Source of the DNA: Clostridium hydrogeniformans DSM 21757
GTDB lineage: Bacteria > Bacillota > Clostridia > Clostridiales > Clostridiaceae
Reading direction: 5' to 3'
Length of the DNA stretch: 64,000 nt
NCBI RefSeq assembly: GCF_000686705.1
Contig: NZ_KK366004.1
Coordinates: 62,001 to 126,000 of the forward strand
The notes below the pieces were generated by a model that saw only the letters and a program-made list of their open reading frames with translations, was not told the origin of the DNA and did no database searches. This document shows, piece after piece, positions 33,790 to 43,040 of this stretch; within the stretch, counting starts at the first letter, position 1, and every line of letters begins with the position of its first letter. The translations under genes were made by a program, and so were the position numbers.

Positions 33790-36276
33790 ATGAATTTAGA
33801 AACAATGAAGAAAGTATTAAAAGATAATCTTCCAAAGGATGCTAAGATTATAATATATAGAAATAAAGAAGAACCTATGATTTTTAATAAAGATATAGAT
33901 GGAGACGGAAAAAAAGAAATTATAGGTGCTTATAAGCTAGGAGGAGAACCTTATGTACTTATATTAAAAAATATAAATAATCAATGGATAGCTACAGATA
34001 TAATAAAAAATAAAGGCTATGATATAAATTATTTAGGGGTATATCCTCTTAGAAATAAAAAAATAAATAATTTAATTATAGGGTGGCAGATAGGGGCAAT
34101 ATGGAGTGAACTTGAAATTTATGAGTTTAAAGGAAGGACATTAAAAAAAATATTAGATGGAAAGGCTTATTCAAGAATAGACCTAGAAGATATGAAGGGT
34201 AAGGGGAAAAAAGATGGAATATATGAAATTGCCCTTTGGACCCATGATACTGGAGAAGCTTATAATATAGACATATATAAGTTAAGATATGTAAAACTCT
34301 ATAAAGCACCAGAGTATTATCCATATTATTTTGAAAAGGTAGTTAAATACTATGAAAAGCTTGTAAAAAAAGATGGAGATAGCCCTATATATTTATATTA
34401 TTTGATACTAGCTTACATGTACACAGGTAGAAAAAAAGAGGCATTAAAATCAATAGATAAGGCTCTAAAATTTAAGAATCCATATAAAAGTAGGGAAGAA
34501 CTTTTAAGAATAAAGGATAGATTAGAAAAAGGTATAAAAAAGGGAAGAAATAATGAAGGGTTACCAGAGGACATATCACCTAAGCTTTATGAATTTTATG
34601 AAAAAGTTTTAGGGGGGACAGAGTATGGGTATATCAATGAAGTAGGGAATGAAGTAATGCCACCTAAATATGAATATGGAAGAGAGTTTAGTAGAGAGGG
34701 CTTAGCAATAGTTGAAGAAGGTGGGTTATTTGGGGTTATAGATGGAGAAGGAAATTACACTATAAATCCTAAATATAGCTTTCTAAATGTTTTTTATAAG
34801 TCACTATTTTCTGCCTATAATGGAGAAATAAAAATTGTGGATAAGGATGATAAGGAGATATCTAAGGATAAATATATATATTTATCTCCAGTACAGGATG
34901 AAAGAGCTGTATTTGAGAAAAAGGATGATAATTTATTTCTTTATGGGTATTTAGATGAAAAGGGAAATGTGGCTATAAAGGAAAAATATAAATATGCCTA
35001 TGATTTTTCTAATGGAAAGGCTTTAGTAAATCTTAAAGATGATGATTTTCAAGTTATAAATAAAAATGGTGAAGCAGTGGAGAGCTATAATAATATGAAA
35101 GTATTAAATTATAGTGAAGGAAAGCTTGCCTACCTTGATGTAAAGAAGGATAAGTATGGATATATAGATGAAAAAGGAAATAAAATTATACCAGCTATAT
35201 ATTCAGAAACTCAAGGGTTTAAAGATAATAGGGCTATTGTAAATACTAGTGATGATATAAAAAACAAAATTGGAGTAATAAATGAAAAGGGAGAAGTTAT
35301 TATACCCTATAAGTATAATGATATAAGATATATTGGAAGAGGTAGATTTGCAGTAGGAGTAGCAGTTGAGGAAGATGCACCATATATGGGTTCAACCTAC
35401 GGGATTTTTGATAAGGATGGAAAAATGATAAAAGATTTTCTTTACTCTGATATTGGAGAATTTAAAGAAGATTCAACATGGGTAAATGAAGGAGAGAAAA
35501 CCTTTCTTATAAATACATTAGGAGAAAAGTTGGCTACCTTCCCTTTTTTAGATGGTAAAGGAACAATAGAAGAGAGAGGGTATTTATATAAAGCAGAAAT
35601 AGATAGAAGAATATTCTATTTAGATAAGCTTGGGAATTTTATATGGAAGTATAAGCCTAATATTACAGTAGGGGATAATATTAAGGTCAATGAAGTGAAA
35701 TATAGACCCAATATAGATTATTTAGTATATTACCCCAAATTAGATGGATTAAAAAACTTAGAAGCCCAGGGGCAAATAAATAACAAAATTAAAAGCTTAT
35801 CTAACCTAAAAGATGTAAAAAAAAATGAAAGATTAAATTATAACTATTTAGGTGATTATGAGGTAATATATTTTAAAAATAGTTTATTGGTTATTGAACT
35901 AGATACCTATGAATATCATTTAGGAGCAGCTCATGGGTTGTCCACAAAAACCTATTTAAATATTAATATTAATTCAGGAAAGATATATGATTTAAAGGAT
36001 TTATTTAAGGTAAATAGAGATTATAAGAAAGTTTTAAATGAAATAATAATTGATGACTTAAATAATAAAAAGCAATATGAAGGGTTATTTAAGGATGCCT
36101 TTAAAGGAATAAGGGATGATCAAGGCTTTTATATAAAGGATAATAAGCTTTATATATTTTTTAATGTCTATGAAATAGGACCCTATGCAGCTGGAACTCC
36201 AACCTTTGAAATAGGACTTGATTCTATAGGTGATATTTTAAATAAAGATGGAGAGTTTTGGAAAGCATTTAATTAG
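33790..36276 (+). CDS. WG-repeat protein with C-terminal DUF3298-like domain
   Basis: The 828-residue protein has an N-terminal part with an Asp-rich DIDGDGKKEIIGAY repeat-like motif, one tetratricopeptide-like region (about 190-245), and many WG repeats (about 280-610, of the type YGYINEVGNEVMPPKYE and KYGYIDEKGNKIIPAIY). The C-terminal domain with YHLGAAHGLSTKTYLNININ and LKDLFK resembles DUF3298 of RsiV-like extracytoplasmic proteins. Unusually, no signal peptide or membrane anchor is visible at the chosen ATG (preceded by AAGGAAAG) or upstream in frame. Confidence 0.85.
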   Translation: MNLETMKKVLKDNLPKDAKIIIYRNKEEPMIFNKDIDGDGKKEIIGAYKLGGEPYVLILKNINNQWIATDIIKNKGYDINYLGVYPLRNKKINNLIIGWQIGAIWSELEIYEFKGRTLKKILDGKAYSRIDLEDMKGKGKKDGIYEIALWTHDTGEAYNIDIYKLRYVKLYKAPEYYPYYFEKVVKYYEKLVKKDGDSPIYLYYLILAYMYTGRKKEALKSIDKALKFKNPYKSREELLRIKDRLEKGIKKGRNNEGLPEDISPKLYEFYEKVLGGTEYGYINEVGNEVMPPKYEYGREFSREGLAIVEEGGLFGVIDGEGNYTINPKYSFLNVFYKSLFSAYNGEIKIVDKDDKEISKDKYIYLSPVQDERAVFEKKDDNLFLYGYLDEKGNVAIKEKYKYAYDFSNGKALVNLKDDDFQVINKNGEAVESYNNMKVLNYSEGKLAYLDVKKDKYGYIDEKGNKIIPAIYSETQGFKDNRAIVNTSDDIKNKIGVINEKGEVIIPYKYNDIRYIGRGRFAVGVAVEEDAPYMGSTYGIFDKDGKMIKDFLYSDIGEFKEDSTWVNEGEKTFLINTLGEKLATFPFLDGKGTIEERGYLYKAEIDRRIFYLDKLGNFIWKYKPNITVGDNIKVNEVKYRPNIDYLVYYPKLDGLKNLEAQGQINNKIKSLSNLKDVKKNERLNYNYLGDYEVIYFKNSLLVIELDTYEYHLGAAHGLSTKTYLNININSGKIYDLKDLFKVNRDYKKVLNEIIIDDLNNKKQYEGLFKDAFKGIRDDQGFYIKDNKLYIFFNVYEIGPYAAGTPTFEIGLDSIGDILNKDGEFWKAFN

Positions 36277-36363
36277 AAGGATTTTAAATATAAGTAGCTT
36301 TAAGTTTTCAGATGAGAAATTTGAAATGTCAATAGATATATTTATTTAAACTTTAAATAAATA

Positions 36364-36392
36364 TTGAACTTTCTATTAAAATAATATATACT
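36364..36392 (+). promoter_or_regulatory. Promoter of the B12 locus
   Basis: TTGAAC (36364-36369), a 17-base spacer and TATACT (36387-36392). Transcription would start at about 36399, immediately before the two RNA elements. Confidence 0.7.
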
Positions 36393-36399
36393 TACATGG

Positions 36400-36540
36400 G
36401 AAGTTTATCTAATGGCTAGGAGCTGCACCTCATCCTCTAAAATGTGGGAGATAACAGTTGCTACGCCCCGAGATTAACTCATCTGAACTTCAGATGATGG
36501 AAAGAACACCATCTAAAGGAAGATGCGTTCTATGTAAAAC
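36400..36540 (+). ncRNA. Unidentified structured RNA element, copy 1 (5' end of B12 leader)
   Basis: This element forms the first part of the leader, before the cobalamin riboswitch. An outer ACAT/ATGT pair, helix GGCTAG / CTA-C-GCC, helix AGCTG/CAGTT, hairpin TCATCTGAA/TTCAGATGA and hairpin GATGG-AAAGAACA-CCATC can be drawn. A related copy at 47339-47460 shares ATAACAGTTGC, GAGRTTARC and GTGAAAGAACACYAT-like blocks. In that copy the outer helix is changed to CTGC/GCAG, which keeps the pairing. I recognise no known riboswitch class. Confidence 0.6.
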
Positions 36541-36544
36541 TAAA

Positions 36545-36690
36545 TAAATATTTTATAAGAGGAATGTGGACAAACCACAACAGCCCCCGCTACTGTAGGT
36601 GTAGACGAAGATACAAAACCACTGAGAGCTTTCTTGGGAAGGGTATCTTAGGATGAAGCACAAGTCAGGATACTCTTATAGATTATTAAT
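36545..36690 (+). promoter_or_regulatory. Cobalamin (B12) riboswitch
   Basis: The conserved core GAATGTGGACAAACCAC followed by CAGCCCCCGCTACTGTA, then CCACTG, TGGGAAGGG, GATGAAGCACAAGTCAGGAT (B12 box) and closing stem TATAAGAG/CTCTTATA are all present in the standard order. It lies about 240 bases before the surface protein gene and ahead of an intrinsic terminator, so B12 should turn the operon off by premature termination. Confidence 0.93.
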
Positions 36691-36804
36691 TTACTCTTGG
36701 CTTCGGAGGGAAGAGCAAGGATAAGACTGACATTTAATATTGTTATATTAATGGTTATTTAATGACCTATAATATAAACCACTACAGATATTAAAGTAAG
36801 CTTG

Positions 36805-36834
36805 CGCCTAGAGTATTTTCTCTAGGCGTTTTTT
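36805..36834 (+). terminator. Riboswitch expression-platform terminator
   Basis: Perfect stem CGCCTAGAG / CTCTAGGCG with loop and TTTTTT, between riboswitch and start codon. Confidence 0.9.
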
Positions 36835-36930
36835 GTTGTAATCCTATCTTAAAAGCTAAGATAAAAAATAAAAATTAACTTATAGTTTCTAGGGATAAGT
36901 TTAATTAAATAGAAGGAGACAATTTATATT

Positions 36931-39900
36931 ATGAAGAAAAACTTTAAAATTTTATCTTTTATTATGATAGTTATGTTTATGACTAACATATTTTTACCAA
37001 TAAAGGCTTTTGCAAATGAGAATGAAAGCCAAAATCTTTTAACAACTATAAATAGTTTAAAGGAAAGAGTTAAGAATAAAAAAACTAAAGCATATTTAGA
37101 CGCATTAACTCTTAAAGCTTTAGATGTACCAGTAAATAAAAATGAACTTATTTCATCAGATGTAGTTACAGCTAAGGTATATTCAGGAAGGATAATAGGA
37201 TTATTATCTGCAAAGGAAGATATTTTTAGTGAAGAAAATAAGAAGTACATAGATACATTAGTAAAATCTCAAGGAAAAGATGGGTTTTTATTAAAAAGTG
37301 GAAATGAGTTTATGGATTTAGATGTATCAAGTATATCATTAGCTATAATAGCTCTTAATATGGCTGATGCTAGCTATGATAAAGCTATGGCTAAAGGTGC
37401 TCTTATAAAGGCTATAGATAATGCGGGAGATATAAAAATTTCAGAAATATCTATAGCCTTAGTCGCATTATCATTCTATAAAAATGATGGTGATGCAAAA
37501 GTAGTTATAAATAAATTAAAAGAAAAAGTAAACTCTTATTTAAATGATGAAGGAAAATTATCTATACCAGAAGATGATGGATGGGGATGGGTAGATTATG
37601 ATGAGAGTATAAGTTATAATGGTGATTTTATACAGGCCTTAATTGCATTAGGAGAAGATCCAAAGGGTGAAAAGTGGACTAAGAATGGGAAGAATTTAAT
37701 AGATGGACTTAATTCATTTGACGTAGATACTGAGGATAATGCAGTTACTAAACTTGCTGCTTTAGTTGATTATTACAGCTATAAATATAGTGGTAAGGGA
37801 TCTATGTACAAGTTAAAGTACGAAAAAGTTATTCCTAAATATATGAAGTTTGAAAATAAAACTGAAAAGTTAAAACTTCAGAAAACACTAACATTAGAGC
37901 CTAAGGTTTATGATTCTAAAGATGCATTAATGCTTGGAAAACAAATAGAGTTTTCTCTAGATAATGAAGAAGTTCTTAAACTAGAGGGAAACAAAGTAAC
38001 AGCTTTAAAAGAAGGAAAAGCTAATGTTAAGGCAGTTCTTAAAGAAAATAGAGCAATAGAAACAACACTTGAGATAAATGTATATGCTCCAACAACTAAA
38101 AGTCTTAATATAGAAGTAAATGAAGATGATTTCCCAATCAAGGTAAATGATACTATTGAACTTAAGGTTTCAGCTAAGGATGAAGATGGAGAAAGGCTTG
38201 AAAACCAAGAAGTTATATGGAGTAGTGAAAAGGAAGAAATACTTAAAGTAGATAAAGATGGTATAGTTAAAGCCTTAAAGGTTGGAGATGGTACCATAAA
38301 AGTATCATTAAAGGATAATGAAGAGATATTTGCTTTAAAAGAATTAAAGGTAGAAGATAACTTAGGGTTAAAGGAAATTAACAATAAACAAAAAAGTGAA
38401 ATAAAGAAAGAGATAGATAACTTAGTTCTTCATTACGAAGGAGAAATAACAGGACAATTCTTAGCTCCTTTAGCATTAAGTAAAGTGGGAGTTAAGAAAA
38501 CACCATTTGTTTCTAAAAGACAAAGTAATGTTTTTGATTATGATAAAGCTATAATAGCTATTTTAGGAGCAGGGGAAGATCCAAGAAATTATAATGGAAG
38601 AGACTTTATAAAAGAACTTTCAGAAATACAAGTTAAAGATGGAGAAAATAAAGGGTTATTTATAAAAAATGATTTTATCGATAAAGATGCTTTGATTTAT
38701 CAAGGATATGCAATATTAGCATTAGATATGGCAAAGGCAGATTATGATAAAGATAGTGCAATAGACGCTATAATGAAGCTTTATAAATCTGGAAAGTATA
38801 ATACTTTTACTTTCAATTATACAGAAAATAGAGCTCTTCTTATGACAGTTTTAGCTGGAGTAAAGTCTTCAAAGGAAAGAGATTTACTTCTTAAGGAGCT
38901 AATTACTGACATAAAGAACTCTATAACTGAGAATATGCAGTTTGACTCAAAGCATGAGCCAAGAGCAGTATCTATGATAATCCAAGGATTAGTAGCTAAT
39001 AATATAAATCCATTAGGAAAGAGCTTTGTAAAAGGAGATAAAAATCTTTTAACTACTCTTTTAAGCTATAAGGCAACGAGTACAAGTGGAAGAGAAAAGG
39101 TAGCGGGAATAACTAATGGAAAGGGTACAGCCACTCATGTTGATGGAACTTTCTATGGATTTTCAGCCTTAGTGGAACTTTATACTGGAGAATCTATATT
39201 TGGGGTTAAAAACTCAGTTGAGGTAAAAGATGAAGAACCACCAGTAATAACTGTTGATGGAATAGAAAATGACAAGGTATATAGAGATGATGTAACAGTT
39301 AAGATTTCTTCAACTAAGGGTGATAAATGGACTGCTCTTTTAAATGGAGAAGAGTTTAAAAGTGGAGAAATAGAAGCTTCAGGAATATATAATTTAGAAA
39401 TAGAAGCAACTGATGAAAGTGGAAATAAGAGCAAAGAGAAAAGAAGCTTTGCTTTAGATAAGAATGCTTCTAATAAAATAAAGGTAAGAGTGGAAGGACG
39501 CGATAAAACTTTATTTAATGAGGAAGTATCCTATGGGGATGCAGCTAAAAACCTTGTAGATTTATTAAAGTTATCAGTAGGAATAGATAAGGTTGAAGGT
39601 ATTAACCAAGGAAAAAGTGGATTCTATGTAAACTCTATATTAGGAAATAAAGAGGGCGAAACTTATGGATGGTCCTATTATGTAGTTAAAGGTAGGGAAA
39701 TCGTAAGTCCTATGTTAGCGGCAGATAAATTCACAGAGCTTAAGGATGAAGAAGGAAATGGGAAATATGATGAATATGTATTCTATATGTCAGAATACAT
39801 AGGTCAAGATATTTTAACAACAGTTCCAATAGTAACCCATGAGGTTAAAGAAGATAATGTGATACTTAAGTTTAAAAATTGGAAGGGACATCCATTACTT

Positions 39901-41550
39901 CATATTAGAGCAGTTCTAAATGAAAAAGAATATACAGCTGATATAAATGGAGAAATAACTATTCCTTATACTAAAGAGATAAAAGTATCTTTAGGAACAA
40001 GAGGATCTTATATAGAGATTGTACCAGCAGAGTTTACTATGACGATTGAAGATAAGAAAGACGAGAGTAAGGAAGAAAATAAAGAGGAAAACAAAGAAGA
40101 TAAGGACGGAAAAGAAGAAAATAAAGAAGAGAACAAAGAGGATAAGGACGGAAAAGAAGAAAACAAAGAAGAGAACAAAGAAGATAAGGACGGAAAAGAA
40201 GAGAATAAAGAAGATAAAGACGTAAAGGAAGAAAGCAAAGAAGAAAACAAAAAAGAAAGTATCTTAGAAAAGGTTAAAGAAGCTTTAGAAGCGTTAAAAG
40301 AAGGAGCTTTAAAGGAAGAAGAAGTAGAATTTAGAACAGCTCTAGCTTTATTTAATGAAAAAGATTCTCCAGTAGATGAAATGAAAGATAAGCTTATATT
40401 TAGAGATAATGATGCTGTAGCAGCAGTGGCTTCTAATATAATAGGAATAATAGCTATAGGAGAGAATCCTTATAGTTACAAAGGAATCAATCATGTTAAG
40501 CTTCTTGAAGAAAGCCAGAAGGAGAATGGATTATTTGTTATAAATCCTAACGATGAAAAGTATCCAACTATCCAAAGTTATGCGTTAATAGCTTTAAATA
40601 TGGCTAAAGGAACTTATAATAAAGAATCAGCAGTAAAGGCTATTATGAATATGGATAATGGTGGATACTCAGATGCAGACCTTGCGGCTATTTTAATAAC
40701 AGCTCTTTCTAACTATAAGGATATAGATGGAGTTAATGAATTTATAGAAAAGCAAGTAGCTTATATAAAGTCAGAAATAAGTAAAATGGACGGAAATAAT
40801 ATAAATCCTTATACATTATCTGCCGTTATAAATGGGTTAAAAGCTAGTGGACAAGATCCTTTAAGTAATGATTTTAGAGTTGGAAATAGTAATATTGTAG
40901 AATTACTTTTAAACTTTAGAAATGGTGAAAACTTTGAATTTAAGACAGAAGGTGGAGTAGAAACCACTATGATAACTGAGCAAGGATTATTAGCTTTATC
41001 AGATTTATTAAAGGATAGTAGTGTCTTTAATAAAACCTTTGACTTTAATAAGGGCGAAAAGGATACTAAGGAAGAAAACAAAGAAGACAATAAGGATGAA
41101 AAAGATACTAAGGAAGAACAAGATAATAACAAGGGTGGCAAAGAAGATAAACAAGAGAAAGATAATATAGTAAGCAGTAAGGATAATCACAGAGAAGTAA
41201 CATCTAATAATATTACTGGTGCGGAAAATAAAGAAAGTACTAAGGCTATAGAAAATGAAATAGTAGCATCTAATAATACTGTAGAGAAAGATAACAGTAT
41301 TAAAGAGAATATAAGTTCAGAGAATGAAAATACATCAGAAGATACTAAGGGAAATGAAGAAAATAAAGAAGAGTCAGAAGATAACAAGGAAGCTAAGAAA
41401 GAGCCTGGAGTAAAAGAGGATAAAAAGGAAGAGGTTTCAAAAGTTACCTTATCTTCATATAAGAAAAATATGATAATATCTTTAGTTGCATTAGGATCAG
41501 CAGTTTTATTAATTGTAGGATATATCATTAATAAAAAGAAGGTAAAATAG
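36931..41550 (+). CDS. Large B12-regulated surface protein with alpha/alpha-barrel repeats, Ig-like domains and a transcobalamin-like DUF4430 domain
   Basis: The 1539-residue protein has a signal peptide (cleavage after AFA near 29). A first helical barrel-like region (about 35-300) is of the terpene cyclase/prenyltransferase type, and two Ig-like domains (about 305-480) include KALKVGDGTIKVSLKDN. A second barrel-like region (490-770) and an Ig-like domain (775-850) follow, then DUF4430 (about 850-960, with YGWSYYVVKGREI). Next come a Lys/Glu repeat (1042-1110), a third helical region (1115-1370), an acidic stalk and a C-terminal membrane helix with KKKVK tail; no LPxTG is present. Barrel plus DUF4430 is the layout of transcobalamin, so cobalamin or corrinoid binding at the cell surface is inferred. 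Confidence 0.85.
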   Translation: MKKNFKILSFIMIVMFMTNIFLPIKAFANENESQNLLTTINSLKERVKNKKTKAYLDALTLKALDVPVNKNELISSDVVTAKVYSGRIIGLLSAKEDIFSEENKKYIDTLVKSQGKDGFLLKSGNEFMDLDVSSISLAIIALNMADASYDKAMAKGALIKAIDNAGDIKISEISIALVALSFYKNDGDAKVVINKLKEKVNSYLNDEGKLSIPEDDGWGWVDYDESISYNGDFIQALIALGEDPKGEKWTKNGKNLIDGLNSFDVDTEDNAVTKLAALVDYYSYKYSGKGSMYKLKYEKVIPKYMKFENKTEKLKLQKTLTLEPKVYDSKDALMLGKQIEFSLDNEEVLKLEGNKVTALKEGKANVKAVLKENRAIETTLEINVYAPTTKSLNIEVNEDDFPIKVNDTIELKVSAKDEDGERLENQEVIWSSEKEEILKVDKDGIVKALKVGDGTIKVSLKDNEEIFALKELKVEDNLGLKEINNKQKSEIKKEIDNLVLHYEGEITGQFLAPLALSKVGVKKTPFVSKRQSNVFDYDKAIIAILGAGEDPRNYNGRDFIKELSEIQVKDGENKGLFIKNDFIDKDALIYQGYAILALDMAKADYDKDSAIDAIMKLYKSGKYNTFTFNYTENRALLMTVLAGVKSSKERDLLLKELITDIKNSITENMQFDSKHEPRAVSMIIQGLVANNINPLGKSFVKGDKNLLTTLLSYKATSTSGREKVAGITNGKGTATHVDGTFYGFSALVELYTGESIFGVKNSVEVKDEEPPVITVDGIENDKVYRDDVTVKISSTKGDKWTALLNGEEFKSGEIEASGIYNLEIEATDESGNKSKEKRSFALDKNASNKIKVRVEGRDKTLFNEEVSYGDAAKNLVDLLKLSVGIDKVEGINQGKSGFYVNSILGNKEGETYGWSYYVVKGREIVSPMLAADKFTELKDEEGNGKYDEYVFYMSEYIGQDILTTVPIVTHEVKEDNVILKFKNWKGHPLLHIRAVLNEKEYTADINGEITIPYTKEIKVSLGTRGSYIEIVPAEFTMTIEDKKDESKEENKEENKEDKDGKEENKEENKEDKDGKEENKEENKEDKDGKEENKEDKDVKEESKEENKKESILEKVKEALEALKEGALKEEEVEFRTALALFNEKDSPVDEMKDKLIFRDNDAVAAVASNIIGIIAIGENPYSYKGINHVKLLEESQKENGLFVINPNDEKYPTIQSYALIALNMAKGTYNKESAVKAIMNMDNGGYSDADLAAILITALSNYKDIDGVNEFIEKQVAYIKSEISKMDGNNINPYTLSAVINGLKASGQDPLSNDFRVGNSNIVELLLNFRNGENFEFKTEGGVETTMITEQGLLALSDLLKDSSVFNKTFDFNKGEKDTKEENKEDNKDEKDTKEEQDNNKGGKEDKQEKDNIVSSKDNHREVTSNNITGAENKESTKAIENEIVASNNTVEKDNSIKENISSENENTSEDTKGNEENKEESEDNKEAKKEPGVKEDKKEEVSKVTLSSYKKNMIISLVALGSAVLLIVGYIINKKKVK
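40056..40260 (+). repeat. In-frame 42-base tandem repeats in surface protein gene
   Basis: The unit encodes KEENKEENKEDKDG and is present just over three times, followed by a degenerate copy. Third-position identity is high, so copy number probably varies between strains. It encodes a charged flexible linker. Confidence 0.85.
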
Positions 41551-41557
41551 GTGACAT

Positions 41558-42292
41558 ATGAATAAGAAGAGTCTTGTAATATCATTAATAGTATTACTAT
41601 TAGCTATAGGTGGATATACTGGAGTCAATGCCTTCAAAGAATATTATTCACTTGATAACACAAAGGAAAACACCTATGCAGCAAAAGATGTAGAGGGAAA
41701 TATCGAAAGTAATGATAGTAAATCTTCAGAGGAAAGTAAAGAAAATGAAGATAAAGAATCTACCGAGAAAACTGTAGAAGATAAAAAGAAAGATAATAAA
41801 ACATCTACTGAAGAAACTAAAAATAAAGAAGATGTAAAAAAAGGTATAGCTTATACTAATGAGAAAAAAGAAGAACCTAAAGAAACATCTAAAAAAGTCA
41901 ATGAACCTTCTAAAAAGTCTTCAGGAGAAGAAACTAAACCTAATACTGTGAACAAGAATGAGAATTTAAAAAGTGAGAATAACTTTTTAATAGTAAATGG
42001 AATAACAGGAGAAAATTTATTTTCCTCATCTTTTAACGATGAAAATATAAGTGTTGGAGCTTTAACTAAAAAACTTTTACCACAAGGAAATTATAAAGTC
42101 AAAGGAAGAGGCAGTGCCTTATTCTTTGATTCTATAATGGGATTAGGAAGTGGAGATCATGGCCCTTCTAGTGGATGGGTGTTTATGGTTAAGAAGGCAG
42201 GAGAAGAAAATTATGTTTCTCCTTCTGTAGGAGCTGGTGCTTATAATGTTCAAAAGGGTGATAAGGTTCTTTGGAGATATGTAAAAGGTTAA
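41558..42292 (+). CDS. Secreted or membrane-anchored DUF4430 (transcobalamin C-terminal-like) protein
   Basis: The 244-residue protein has an N-terminal membrane/signal segment (VISLIVLLLAIGGYTGVNAF), a Lys/Glu/Ser-rich linker (about 35-140) and a C-terminal DUF4430 domain (about 142-244). In that domain, SSGWVFMVKKAGEENYVSPSVGAG and KGDKVLWRYVK fit the beta domain of transcobalamin-like proteins. It starts 7 bases after the large surface protein gene, with TAGGTGA as a weak ribosome binding site, so the two are co-transcribed under the B12 riboswitch. It is probably a second extracellular corrinoid-handling protein. Confidence 0.85.
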   Translation: MNKKSLVISLIVLLLAIGGYTGVNAFKEYYSLDNTKENTYAAKDVEGNIESNDSKSSEESKENEDKESTEKTVEDKKKDNKTSTEETKNKEDVKKGIAYTNEKKEEPKETSKKVNEPSKKSSGEETKPNTVNKNENLKSENNFLIVNGITGENLFSSSFNDENISVGALTKKLLPQGNYKVKGRGSALFFDSIMGLGSGDHGPSSGWVFMVKKAGEENYVSPSVGAGAYNVQKGDKVLWRYVKG

Positions 42293-42293
42293 T

Positions 42294-42332
42294 AAAAAAT
42301 CAGAACTACAGCTGTAGTTCTGATTTTTTTTA
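42294..42332. terminator. Bidirectional terminator of B12 operon
   Basis: Perfect palindrome AAATCAGAACTACAG / CTGTAGTTCTGATTT flanked by A and T runs, between convergent genes. Confidence 0.9.
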
Positions 42333-43040
42333 TTTTATAAACATTGAAAGTAATGAAATTATCCATAGATGTGCTGGATAGAATATATAAAATAAGTATT
42401 TAGAAAACTTATTATTTAAACCTCTTTTACCATTATAAGAGAGAATAAATATTAGAGAAAATATCTGCATCCATTGAGGATCAAATAAGAATAAGTTATT
42501 GTATATTTCCTTAGAATCAAAAGATAATATAGTGCTAAAGAATCCAGTTATAATTAAAGAAACCATAATATATACAATTGATAGCTTAAACTTATTTCCT
42601 CTAAAGAAATAGAATATAAGTATACTTATAACACCAAAAATAGAAGCCTCTGTGAAGAAACTTAAAACTATCGTTAAAATAAATATAGGTACTCCAACCA
42701 TATAATTTTTACTTTTCTTTAAGTAATCAATGGACATAAGCATAGCTATTCCTAAGGCAAAAGAAAGGAATATATTATTATTAATAGGCTCAGATGATGG
42801 CACTATAAGGTTTAATATGAAAGAACCTAAGGCCATTATAATAGCCCACTTAAAAAGTCTTAGTAGATATTTTTTTCTATCTCTAGTATGATAAAAACCT
42901 TCCACAAGGAAGAACATAAATATTGGGGCAACTACTCTTCCAACCCAAGGAAACCATATTGGCATACCCCCTATATAAGATGCTAAGTGGTCAAAAACCA
43001 TAAATAGCATAGCTATTATCTTTAAAATAAAAGCATTCAT
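42330..43040 (-). CDS. TraX-family membrane protein
   Basis: The 236-residue protein has about seven membrane helices and the typical TraX start LKIIAMLFMVFDHLASYIG, then FPWVGRVVAPIFMFFLVEGF and RKKYLLRLFKWAI. TraX acetylates pilin in the F plasmid, but chromosomal homologues in Firmicutes are of unknown role; they belong to a wider group of membrane acyltransferases. TAAGGAGG precedes the ATG at 43040. There are no conjugation genes nearby. Confidence 0.85.
   Translation of the reverse strand: MNAFILKIIAMLFMVFDHLASYIGGMPIWFPWVGRVVAPIFMFFLVEGFYHTRDRKKYLLRLFKWAIIMALGSFILNLIVPSSEPINNNIFLSFALGIAMLMSIDYLKKSKNYMVGVPIFILTIVLSFFTEASIFGVISILIFYFFRGNKFKLSIVYIMVSLIITGFFSTILSFDSKEIYNNLFLFDPQWMQIFSLIFILSYNGKRGLNNKFSKYLFYIFYPAHLWIISLLSMFIK

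Noticed and set aside
36545-36690. Treating the whole 36400-36690 leader as one cobalamin riboswitch
   Set aside because: The canonical cobalamin core and closing stem lie entirely in 36545-36690, and the upstream part recurs elsewhere without it, so they are separate elements.
40008-40250. Minus-strand open frame rich in Ser/Leu/Phe inside the surface protein gene
   Set aside because: It is the antisense of the Lys/Glu repeat, which lacks stop codons on the opposite strand by composition. It has no ribosome binding site of its own.
42330-43040. Conjugative element indicated by a TraX-family gene
   Set aside because: No relaxase, coupling protein or type IV secretion gene is present; chromosomal TraX homologues are common in Firmicutes.
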